Below, piece after piece: positions 11,754-23,223 of a stretch of 64,000 nucleotides of DNA (position 1 is its first letter; each line of letters begins with the position of its first letter). Below the pieces are notes generated by a model. The model was not told the DNA's origin, ran no database searches, and worked only from the letters and a program-made list of their open reading frames with translations. The position numbers and the translations under genes were made by a program. The stretch comes from Chrysomallon squamiferum (taxonomy: Eukaryota > Mollusca > Gastropoda > Neomphalida > Peltospiridae), in NCBI GenBank assembly GCA_012295275.1, contig CM022675.1, forward strand, positions 15,391,971-15,455,970, in the 5' to 3' direction.

Positions 11754-14123
11754 TCAGTAGTCAAGTTGTTTGTGTTTGCCTGTACGTTTTAACTGGTTAT
11801 AGAGTTCCTTCAAATCCTCACTGTGACGTCTGTTTAGACCAAGCTTTTTAAACACTATTCTCATATAGATATTTTCTTCTTTTTCCACTATAGGAGAGTT
11901 CATGTCCCCCGATCTCTTCCCTAACAGAGAGTAAACGCAACATTCGCACCTTGTAGATTCGTCAAAATCCATACAGGAAGGACAGGAACAAGCCATGGTG
12001 CTCCCGACAGGCAGACTTATAAATATTAACACTGAAAGAAAAGTATGTTTTTAGTCAGAAATAAAAATAATTTTCACAATATTCTAGAATTTTCTTATTA
12101 TCACGAAATGCATATATTTAAAATTAATATTTGCAACAAAATATTATTGACAGATATCAAGAAGTAAAATTAATAGCGTTATCATGCATCTTCTACTGTG
12201 AACTTATTTTAAATGTGATTACTAGTATGCGCTGAAAAGAACTGAATTTTATTACACTAAGGCCATAGTATATTGCATGTTAGCATATTTTCCTAATAAT
12301 AATTATTATTATAATAAGATTGTGCATTTACAATAAAAAAAAAATTAAAAAAGAAAGAAAGAAACTGATATATAGAATATGAGCCTTAAGGCTGGAAATG
12401 ATTCATAATCAAGTTACAAATAATAGCAAGTTTTCTAAGGATTTAAGATTGTAGGTATTGATATTTAAACCTTGTCTTAATATATAATTCATTTTGTTTA
12501 ATGCATTTCTCAAACTTGGTGACAGACTAGAGCACTTTAATCGTTTTAAAGAAAGAAAACAGTGCTCATGGTAAGCTCTGTTTTCTGACGCATTATACAC
12601 AGATTGCGTTAAATTAACAAAAGAAAAGTTTATAATGTTAGATTTAAGGCGTCCTTTGTCATTGTAACAAAAGAATTAAAATTAATAATACGAAAGAAAA
12701 ATCAAAATTTAAGTAAATGTATTCTGTGGAAATTTGACGATGAAAAATGTACTAAACTTCGTATATACAAAACAGTAACAATCAACTTTTTATATATTTA
12801 TTGTTAGCAGTAACTACTGATTAAGTGAGATAAACAAACAAACAAATAAATAATAACAGTAAAATATATATTTAACACTAGTTGCTTTTTATCAAATAAT
12901 TAACTATGTTTCTTTATTATTATTATTATCATTACTATGATTATTATTATTATTATTCTTACTATTATTATTATTATTATTATTATTAGCATCATTATCA
13001 AAACCTTTTTTTCTTCTTCTATTTTTTTCTTTCTTTATTATTTTTATTATTATTTTTTTTTTCCCCTTTATTTGTTTATTCAGCATTAGCAAGTATCGAT
13101 CTCTTGGCAGTATTGCTTAAAGCTGATAAAATGAACAAAGTTAGTTCTAGTTTATTAAATTTACGGTGAAGAAACACCCACCACAGAATTCTTTAGAGGA
13201 TTGGTCATAAAGATATGCATTTAATTATTCAAAGCTTCTCTACTAGAAAGTGTTGATAGAGATAGTTTTAATTCAAAAGATTGCACGGTTTCACAACATG
13301 CCACTTAATTTTCTCTAATGCTGCTATTCCAGACCCTTTATACTGACGCAATCTCATGGTCGGCCTGCTACTGCCAGAAAAGAGAAATTGTTTCTAAATA
13401 AATGCACTAAATATTTTCTTCTTTCTTTCGTTCTGTCATTTTTTCATTCACTCTTTATTCCTTTCTTTCATATTTTCTTTTCTTAACTGAACTGATTAAG
13501 GCACTGCAGGGAATGAAAGCAACACAATTATTTGTTCTAATTATAAAGTGTCTTGCTGAAAACAGACAACCATTAGAATTAAGGGATAAAACATGAATTT
13601 TGTAAATATTAAGATTTTGCAAGTCTTACTTCTGTCACAAGTGCTGGATAAAGCAGGAAGCTCGAGGGCTGACTTCAGCAATACTTACACTATAAAGATT
13701 GTTTAACATCCCCAAATACCAGATGGTAGCGTGATCACGCACCGCACTCTTTCATTTCGTGAGATGAGAGCAAGCGTAACTTTGTTTTAATTGATTTCTT
13801 GCGACAGAAAACGTGTACTAATAAAGCAGTATTTATTTTAAATAAGTGAATTATTGGCAAAAGAAACAGAAATATATTTCTTGTCATAAAATACGTACAA
13901 ATGCTATGAGTATATTTTGAAAGTTTCTGTATTATTTTATTTTTCTGCTGAAAAGGAAAAGGAATATAATTTTACACTATAGTTAATAGAGTTTTTTAAG
14001 CTTATTATTTTTTTATTTATTAATATTGTGTTGTGTGTGTTTGTGTTTCTGTGATATTGATATTATCCTTTTAAAAGTGAAATATAATCATGACATTTAA
14101 TTTCACAGAATTCTGTTACTATT

Positions 14124-14199
<76 letters not shown>

Positions 14200-14896
14200 A
14201 ACATCAGTACAAGCCATTTTCTGTAATAATCTATTACATTTGTTTACTTCAAATGTTAGCAATAATGTCCATTTACAGAAAAATCATAAATAAACTTTCA
14301 AAATGTTTCAGATGTTTTCAGCTTTAATTGAAACCTAAGTACGTTTCATTTTAAAACTGGGTACAGCTTACATTAAATGATTAATTATATCATGAGAAGA
14401 TATTAAATAATGAAATATATGGATCGTAAATAATATTATTAAAAAAAAAACATTTACACATGCACACATTCATGCACGCACGCACACACACTCACATATA
14501 CTATATACATCTATATGCTAATTAATTCACTATATTTAAAAACTGATTTAAACTTTTCAGTGAATTAGAATTTATTTTTGTTAATTTAATCAAATGTTAT
14601 AGATATAAATATTAACCTGCAAAAACAATTTTTTTTTGTTCTCTTGTTCAGTTTCTAACATTAACCAAATATATAGAGTCATGTAATTTTATATTATCGT
14701 CTAAAATATAAATTTTTATAAGAAGCCGCTTATTTATATGCCTATAGTTGGCGTGTAAATTAAAAATACAGTATAAATATTTAATTTTACAACATACTTT
14801 TTCTACTCAATAGTCTGGATAGTATGTATGACGTAAATAGAAAAATACTAATTTTGTACCTGCAATAAAGACGGAGAAGGCAAAAATCCGAGACAT
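11754..14896 (-). CDS. Secreted precursor of a six-cysteine amidated peptide (candidate neuropeptide)
   Basis: Two coding exons, 14896-14860 and 12031-11754, join in phase 1 through a GT-AG intron of 2828 bases to give 104 aa. Residues 1-26 are a signal peptide (MSRIFAFSVFIAVLIFISLP, then VGSTMA). Directly after it comes a Cys-rich stretch with cysteines at 27, 29, 32, 41, 43 and 44, ending CCVYSLLGKRS. GKR at 50-52 is the standard signal for dibasic cleavage plus C-terminal amidation, so the predicted product is about 23 residues ending in Leu-amide with up to three disulfides. The remaining 52 residues look like a spacer or connecting peptide, with further basic pairs RR 80-81 and KR 94-95. 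I do not recognise the family. The CC followed by an aromatic and basic pair recalls trissin, but the cysteine spacing differs. The architecture is that of an invertebrate neuropeptide or hormone precursor; a small venom-like or antimicrobial peptide is an alternative. Confidence 0.75.
12914..13003. repeat. (TTA)n trinucleotide repeat
   Basis: Imperfect TTA/ATT array in the intron of the peptide gene. The Asn-rich 62-codon minus-strand frame over it (12904-13092) is a product of the repeat. Confidence 0.85.
14126..14197. repeat. (TA)n dinucleotide repeat
   Basis: About 36 uninterrupted TA units. The Tyr-Ile reading frame across it is an artefact. Confidence 0.95.
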
Positions 14897-14980
14897 GGTG
14901 TATTCTCCACTAGAACTGCTTTCTTACTGTGAAGGCGGCAGAGAGAAGTCAAAGTTCAGCGAGGAACTCTTCAGCAAGTC

Positions 14981-14986
14981 ATTATA
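14981..14986 (-). promoter_or_regulatory. TATA-like element upstream of the peptide gene
   Basis: TATAAT on the minus strand, 85 bases before the start codon at 14896, in a locally less AT-rich 100-base leader. The position suits a core promoter with initiation near 14955, but no other promoter element is clear. Confidence 0.25.
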
Positions 14987-15009
14987 CCGTCTATTGTGAG
15001 GTGAGAGAA

Positions 15010-17593
15010 GAACTTTGAAAGCTACAATGTTGTAATTATTATCCTCAAGCGTTTCCTTGAGTGGCCTGTGAATCCAGGTGTGAACATTTTGAAGAAACAG
15101 ATGCTGGTGAATAATGATTAGGGACCATTACTAAAAGTGATTTGTTCACAAATTAAAATACGTCTATCGACTAAAACTAGCTGAAACGATCAATAAAATA
15201 CTACGATTTCAGTTTAAACCAGAAAAAAATATAAATAAATAAATAAATAAATAAATAACATTTACATATTAATAACAAAATAATGTGTGGTTTTTTGATG
15301 GGTGTTCTTTTTTCTTTTTCATTTTATTTGCCAAATAACGTCACAAATTTGTCAGTATTTAAAGAATGAAAGATTGAAGCTCTTAATGTCAGTTTTGTGA
15401 AATGGAAAATAGAAATAAATGTCATCATTTATCTGTATAAAACAGATATGTATATAAAATTAAAATTAATAAATTTTCATTTAAAAACAGTATTTATGTA
15501 CTTTTGCAGATGATAATAGCTCACTGTTGTTTGTTATCTTAATGATCATATCAGTAATATTAATATGTAATTATACAGGGAAGTTATTTATTTTTGTTTT
15601 TTCTAATTTTCTATTTATTTATTTTATTTTATTTTATTTTATTTTATTTTATTTATTTATTTATTTTGATCGACAAATCCGACAAATATTTTATTTACCA
15701 CTGCATATATGTATCGATTCTCACAAATACACTCTCACATTCATATATATATTAACTCTCACCAGCTGTACATATTTCGTGTAAAACGATAATGAAGAGA
15801 ATGGTGTTACAATCCCATGCATCGTAGGCATGAAAAAAATGTGGAAGGACAAAACAATACGACGTTACATTTTGTTTGCTTCATAGAATATTTTTTTCGC
15901 ACCTGAATCGATGTTATAACTGAATGGCTGTTTAGTCTATTTTTAGATAATGCTCGTAATTAAATAGTAACTTTTTAGACTTCTGTAACATACATTAATC
16001 TTGAAAAAACATGCACTAATCTTTGTAATGTAAAGCACAATTTTAATGTAAAGCACAATTGTAAAGAAGATAAAACATCTTTATACATTAGGTTATCTGT
16101 TCACTGAATTTAGATAATAAATAAATGAGATAATTACGATATTCACTAAAATCGTCTTGAAAACAGACTAAGGTGAGTAGTTCGATTTAACTGTTAATAT
16201 CAATATGTAGTTCAGAAATTAAATTTACTTATTTTATATACATATAGGTGTGTGTGAATGTGTGTGTGTGTGGATGTGTGTGCGCGCGATGATGATGATG
16301 TCATGATAAAACACGAACTAATTTTTTTTTCGATAATATACTGCTTTACACAAGATTTATGACTACATTTCAAGTACATTGATGTAAATTTCTCAAACTC
16401 AAAGATTAATAAAAATTACACTTATACAAGGTCAAATTATAGAAGAATAAAAGTACGCTGTTTACATTTAAATATTACATTTAACTTTCACATCGTGTCT
16501 AAACGAACATGCTCTGTCTTAATGGTTGGTTATAAAAGGAACTTAACTCTATGATATCGGTTGAAAAACAGTAAATAAAATAAAATAAAATAAAATAACT
16601 GAATAAATAAAAATTAAATTAAAAAATGTACAACGAATGAAAAGTAAACAACATATTATGTACGCGTTTAAAGAAAAGAACATCTTATATCTTTTGTCTG
16701 GCAGTGAATCAACGAATCATATTCATATTCAGATCCATCACTCTGAAAGCAGTATTTTACTGAGCTTGGCTGTTTATAAACGAACAAAGAATAATCTTTA
16801 TTTAACGTCTGGAAATGTTTTCTCGTAAGAAAGTAAACATAGTGTTTTGTTAATAATGAAAATGTTTATTTATAACACCTACTATGCTAGTTCGAAGAAA
16901 GTGAGAGTCATCTTTTTAATGAAAATGTATGGACTGTTTGTGCAGAAATAAACAAAAAATGTATAGCTAGCTTTGTTTGTTGCAGTTTTCTGTTTTTGTT
17001 TGTTGTTATTGTTTTCTTTATCTTTTTGTGTCTTTTTTATGTTTTGTTTACATATATTATTATTCAGAGAATATATTCGGGGAAAAAATAGTTTATCTTG
17101 TCACGAAATCACATGTCTGAAATAAAGATCCACGCAATGATTTACAATGGACAATAGAGAGGTAAAACTTTACAAACATGAACGTATACTCGATTCTATT
17201 GAAACGACAGTTAAGCATGAATCTTTTGAAACTGTTTGAATAAAAACGTCTTCGTATTGAGAATTTCGTCTAGGCTCTAGTAAAGTAGGTTTATGTGGCG
17301 TAGATCTGCAACGGCGGTTGCATACAAAGGCTACACACAATTTGCTGTCAATACTGAACTGCAACAGATGGACGAGTTAACGCTAGTATTGTTTGTGTGT
17401 TAATTATGTAAAACACCTCAGCTGTTTGCATTTACCTGCAGATTGGATGTGAAGTAGTTTCCTTTAAAACCGATATCATTTGGATTTGTTCTACTAAAGT
17501 AAATGACTAAATTATTTCACTTCCACCGAAACTTTTCAAGACGTAGTTACCAGTTTGCAATAACATGTAACGCCGGTGGAGAGGTATGATACA
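15010..17593. other. Intergenic sequence between the peptide and Ly6 genes
   Basis: Divergent intergenic region. It has AAAT/TTTTA microsatellites at 15230-15256 and 15611-15665, a TG/CG and GATGAT microsatellite near 16247-16300, and a 64-codon minus-strand frame (17170-17364) that is richer in G+C than its surroundings and preceded by a good acceptor, but with no recognised domain. Confidence 0.35.
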
Positions 17594-19957
17594 ATGATCC
17601 TCACCTGCTTCTTAGTTATAGGTATGTTTAAAATTTGCTAATTCAGTGTCATAATCCTATCAACACAATATAACATTCATTTTTTTAATCATTTAGTTTT
17701 ATGAGTCAACGTTTAATGCTTGAACCAGATCGATAAGTAGATAGGCAGTATTTAAAATCTCCATCGACTAATATTTTTCCTGGAGAGACTGACTTAATCC
17801 ACCCACTCATCAGTCGTTTGCTCGCCTCTCTCTATAATCCATTAGAATATTTTAATGCAGTGTTGTTCGTGTTCAGTTACTTAATTCCTGTCTAAAAGTA
17901 ATCTTTTCAAAATTATGTAATTTTTTTAAGATTTTAAAAACACTGTTTTAGCATCGTAGCAATACTTTAGAAACATTTTGAACTTAAACTGATGAGCTGC
18001 AGACTGACCTTATTAACTGCTGTCTATCACTTATTTTTATTTTAAACCGAGAAATGGCTTCCTGTTCTTGAATCATTTGTTAATCGTAGTACTTTAAGAC
18101 TGATCAATGCGCCTGTGAGGATAAATAATTGTTGGGTAGTAGTAAATGTGTCTGTAATATTTAAACTCTGCTGTGCTGAAAAGCATAAACGTTGATAGTT
18201 ACAGGCAATAATGGAACTGACCATTTATTGTTTGAAAGTCCTTACAGTATCAAGTCTAATATATTCCAAATTAACTTATTTATTTATTTATTTATTTTTA
18301 TATTTCAGTGATTTTTCTTACGGCTAAAAGTAAGGCTCAGCGAGAGTCGGTTTGTCCAAAAGGTATGTGTGCTTAACTATTTGTCATATACATACAGATG
18401 ATATAGAAGAAATATAAATATTGAATTCTATGTCAGACTGATGTATAATGAAATTTGTTCGACTGTCTGTTGAATTATAATTTATTATTGCATTTATTAA
18501 TGGCCTTCAATAGCAATGATGTATCAATATCTAAAAAAAATACTGTTGTGTTCAATATTGTTTTAAACAAAATTTTGTCGTTATGTCTTGTATACTCTAT
18601 TTTGTCTGCTTTGAAATACTATCAGAGACAATATGTAAGCCGCCTGTGAAAGTAATGTTAGTAAATAGTTCGAGATGAAGTTTCATTTATTTATTTATTT
18701 GTTTGTTTGTTGTTTGTTTGTTTCATGCTAAAGCGGAAGGTTACATCGATTGCTACATTTGTACGTCCGCTGGGGATTCTGAAGACAATTTTTGTGGTGA
18801 TCCATTTAACATTTCATCTAAGCATCCTCATTTGACTGTTAAACTTTGCCACGGATACTGTACCAAATGGATTACAGATACTCTCTCAGGTAAAGATGAA
18901 CTCAGTTCGAGTATAGGATAAAAAAATAAACTTCAAAAAAAGATATTTGTCACAGGTAATTCAAACGAAAATTTTTGCAACGCATACCATGTACAAACAC
19001 TGTTTGTGTTTTATCCAATGGCTTGCAAGCCCATTCTTTAGAATCCCTTATTAGAGTTAAGTTCAATTGTTTTACTTCGACAAATTACACCAGCAAGATA
19101 TTAAAACCGAACAACCTAAGTTGTATTTCGGAATTACTGTTTATCTAATTAAAGAATGCAACATATTCTAAAACAAATACTAGATTCGATATCCCAGACA
19201 CCAAACTCGATGATGAGTGTTTCTCAGATGTCTGTGCCAGAAATCTTTCAGTTGAGTGTCAGAATTCCTTGTATGATCACACTTCTATATTCCATACAGT
19301 GCCACTTTTTACACATTAATTCTAAGAAAAAATAAACTACAACTGGGTTAAGAATGCTTTTTCTATATTTTAAAGATTTATTACATCTAAAAATTGTAAA
19401 AGTAAACTGTAGAAATGGTCCTGATTTATTTTCAAATTATACATATTTCCATAAACAAAAAAAAAAAAAAAAAAACTGATATGTTGGTTAGAAAACAATT
19501 ATAACAATAAAAATGATTACATTCCAATTATAGTTTTTCTTATACTTTAATATATTTGGATATTGTGGAAATGACGGAACTAGAAAGAATAAACAATTGA
19601 GAGTACGTCTTCCTTCTCACGTCTTCTCAATGTTCAGTGTCTATTCTTCTTTTTATATATGTTATTTCTGTACTGACGGGTTTCTATCAATTGAAATAAA
19701 CTTTTTAGTAGTAATTGTTTTCAGTTATAATGTAAATATCAGTATATGTGTTACGGTCAGAACTGTCATTTATCTAGAGACGTTCAGTAAAAAATGTTTA
19801 ATGACCCACCACAGTATACAAGATTAAATTGAATGGAATAATATAATGTGCTTTATAGAAACGTTAATTTTTCTAAATTCCATACCTTTGCATGTCACCA
19901 CTTGTTTAATCACAACAATAAACTGTTTACATAATTATACATTATGATGTAACAAAA

Positions 19958-19998
<41 letters not shown>

Positions 19999-21428
19999 AA
20001 AAAATAGAAATAAAAATAAATCAAATGTATTCTAAAAGTATTTTATAATCCATAACTAATTATAATTATGAAATTACTGGGATATCAGCAAATTAACATG
20101 TTATTACCAATGGGTTATTTAGTCAAAATATACATAGAATCTGTTATAATTATTTCTAATGTTTCATGACGGGTAGTGAACATGCAACAATTTCCAATGG
20201 TAGACTGAAAAGCTATGTTTGAAATATGCATATGAACTACACAAAATGTACACATAAACATGAAAGACCAGTTGATGTTATTTACTGACTGTTTCCTCTA
20301 CAGAGTATGACAACGATTTGTTACTTATTTGTAATTTATACTAAACAAAGGAGGTAAAAACCAGATAACTGATATAATACCTTATCTAAATCTTGAATCA
20401 CTGAGACCGAGGATCTACAGGAGTTCAGTAACTGGCCCTTGTATCAGTAACAAGACACAAGAAGCCAAAACTTAAATCATTGAAATTATATCTTGGAAAT
20501 GATCTTGATTAGAAAGTTAAGAAAAAAGTCGTGAAATGTAGAATGTATTCTTTCTTTGATTGTAAGTGGGTTGAGAGAGGATAACCGTGATCGTACAGTG
20601 GTACTTAAAATAACTGAATAGTAACTAAAGTTAAGGTTTCGAATGGGAAATAGCAAAAATTTCAAATTTTGTGACTATTTAAGTTAAGGTATCGAGGGTT
20701 AACAGCAAATATATATATATATTCAATTTTTATTTTTTTATTTTTTTTATTTTTTTAAATAATAATTTTAAATTTTTTATTATAATTTGCCCAGTTATAG
20801 CTGTAATTAAGACACTGTATAGTCGTTGCACTGATCAGCTGTAAAGGTGTATATATATATATATATGAATAAATAAATAATAAACAAAACAAAAGTAAGT
20901 GCGTATTAACATAGTGCTTGAAAATCAAATTTGTTCAGAGGGCGGTGTTACCTCAATCACTAGTTTATGAAAAGAATTATATATTCAAAATATGTATTCA
21001 GTATTTGTTTCGCATTATTTATTTATTTATATTTTTTAATTTTATTTATTTATTTATTATTACTATTTATTTATTTATTTATTCTAATTAATTAAATAAA
21101 TAATTTATTTTTTTGTTTTTTCGTACAAATCACTGATTGTAGATCAGATTATTTTATTTATTTTCTATATTCTTTATTCTGAATTTTGGTAAATCTGACT
21201 GAATTAATTGACTTATTTTTGTTGTTTTGTTTTTCAGGATCACTACGTACTACACGAATGTGCTCGGCAGATCTTAAGATGAATATGCAAAAAGCCACTG
21301 TGTGTATGCATGAAAGACGATCTGCTAATGGTCAGCTCTGTTTCTGTGATGAAGATCTTTGTAACAGTGGAAGACGTTATTCCAAACATTTACTTATCAT
21401 CATCGTGTCTTTATTTCTGAATATCTAA
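17594..21428 (+). CDS. GPI-anchored Ly6/three-finger protein (quiver/ODR-2-like)
   Basis: Four exons, 17594-17621, 18309-18362, 18734-18889 and 21238-21428, all join in phase 1 and give 142 aa. Residues 1-19 are a signal peptide. The mature domain has cysteines at 34, 37, 48, 66, 70, 88, 102, 114, 116 and 121, starting CYIC and ending CFCDEDLCN, the Ly6/uPAR three-finger signature. FCGDPF and CHGYCTKW resemble the quiver/sleepless and ODR-2 class of invertebrate Ly6 proteins. An N-glycosylation sequon NIS is at 53-55. The tail from 129 is hydrophobic with no cytoplasmic basic residues after it, so a GPI anchor attached near NSG 122-124 is expected. Such proteins act at the cell surface, often as partners of ion channels or in septate junctions; the specific role here is unknown. 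The exon 3 acceptor is AAAG rather than CAG behind a TTTG-rich tract. Confidence 0.85.
18890..21237 (+). other. Intron 3 of the Ly6 gene
   Basis: AT-rich intron holding an A-run at 19457-19476, an AAAT array at 19957-19999, and TTTA-rich stretches near 20715-20760 and 21015-21110. No further exon is seen. Confidence 0.5.
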
Positions 21429-21972
21429 TAATATTATTATTATTAGTGATATTTTTATATATAAAATGTTGCTCAGATTTTGAAACACTGTAAATATATT
21501 TATATTTTTATTTTGTCTTAATTTGATTTGTTTGTGTATCCTTAGAAACCGCTGTACTATTCCTACTCAAATCCTTAAGTTTGTAGACATAACATATCCA
21601 GTCAGTGGATGTGGTGGTCATGGCCCGGCATTTCTTCCATCAGCTTAGCTTAATAATAATATAGTTCAGAAAGGGCCACAGTTGTTAAATTGTTATAACG
21701 CATCAATCAGAAATAGACCAAATATCCACAACCATGAAGAATAGAACAAATTTAAAAATCTAGTATATATTTCGTAGAACAAAATGTGATTGAACAAAAT
21801 CACAAAATATCTATAACACTTAAAAAGAAAGAAAATTCTCACACTCTATTTAAAACATTGTCAGAGTAAAAATATAATAAAAAATTGTGCAAAGATCTTC
21901 AAAGAAAAATGTCGGTTTTCCTAAAAACGTTTTGTTAGTCAGTAGTAATGTTGATATAAGGTACATTTAAAA

Positions 21973-22020
<48 letters not shown>

Positions 22021-22271
22021 TTCAATGTAATGCTGCATATCTGTGAAATATATGTGGTAACGAAGTCATTTTAAGTAAACAGTCATTAGGAAAACGATAT
22101 GGTACAGTATGAATATGTTTACAGCTTGATCACAGTTTTATATGACCAGACAAGACAACAGTGACTTTCTACCATTAAAAAAAACTGATACCAGTGTTAT
22201 TTTTATTATATTATAACCAATTTTTATGAAAACATTTTTTTTTTGGATGACCTCTTAGTATAACATTTAAA

Positions 22272-22303
<32 letters not shown>

Positions 22304-22416
22304 CATAATGTTGTTCTGCAATTCCGGGTGAAAAATGTAATAAAATTTAATATTTTAATAAACGGTCTTTTTATACAGGTCACCTTAGTTTTAGTTATTT
22401 ACGATCTTTTTTAGAA

Positions 22417-22447
<31 letters not shown>

Positions 22448-22843
22448 AATAATAAAATAAAATAAGCAACAAGTGAGATATCACAAAAAGTCTGTACTAT
22501 CACAGCCATATCTTTTAAATTATTACTTTTATTATTCTAGGTATATTATTTAGATCTAATAATAATATACGATTCTCAAGAAAACAAAACCACCATATCG
22601 CGTTTAGAGCGTTAAAAAGCAAAGATATATTCATTTTAACTGTACGGATAATAAATAATTTATAATACTATTATAGTAAAACCTGTCCATCAGATGAATA
22701 CAAAAAGTTATTGGCTTCATATAATTCTAATGTAAAACAAACAAACAAACTAAAAAAAAAAAAAACCATTAATCAATGCTTTAAAAATCTGCTCTCTGTA
22801 TATAATAATTCTAAATGAAACAGTAGAAAAGAATGAAATATAA

Positions 22844-22878
<35 letters not shown>

Positions 22879-23223
22879 AATTAAATAAAATTAAATTAAT
22901 AAATACATCCAGTTAACTTGTACTCATCTACTCTAATATTTAAATCTTAAACACGAAACAAAAAGAATAAATCGTAACATTTTTATGGTTTTCTTTAATA
23001 AAATATACCTATAGATAATATTATATTTTTTCATGCTAAGCTGTAATATGTGTAACATTCTTTTATTGTAAGTATAATAATTTTGTTTAGTGTTTTGAGT
23101 TTCCCACCCGACTAATCACAGCGTTGAGAATAGAGTAGTTTCCCTTTATATTCAAGAAAGTAAACGAAACAAAACAATTTTAATGTTTGTGTTGTTACTA
23201 CGTTTGACTGTAAAAAAATCGTA
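21429..23223. other. Intergenic sequence between the Ly6 and PCTP-like genes
   Basis: The first part is 3'UTR of the Ly6 gene, and the last few hundred bases are the promoter and leader of the next gene. In between are TA repeats at 21977-22011 and 22290-22302 and AAAT arrays at 22418-22448 and 22839-22878. Confidence 0.4.

Larger units (their letters stand above)
12032..14859 (-). other. Intron of the peptide precursor gene
   Basis: GT-AG intron with a strong CTTTCAG acceptor. It contains a TTA trinucleotide array, a long TA dinucleotide array, and otherwise AT-rich sequence with no further exon that I can support. Confidence 0.6.

Noticed and set aside
12904-13092. Asn-rich 62-codon protein
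   Set aside because: Translation of the TTA/ATT trinucleotide repeat.
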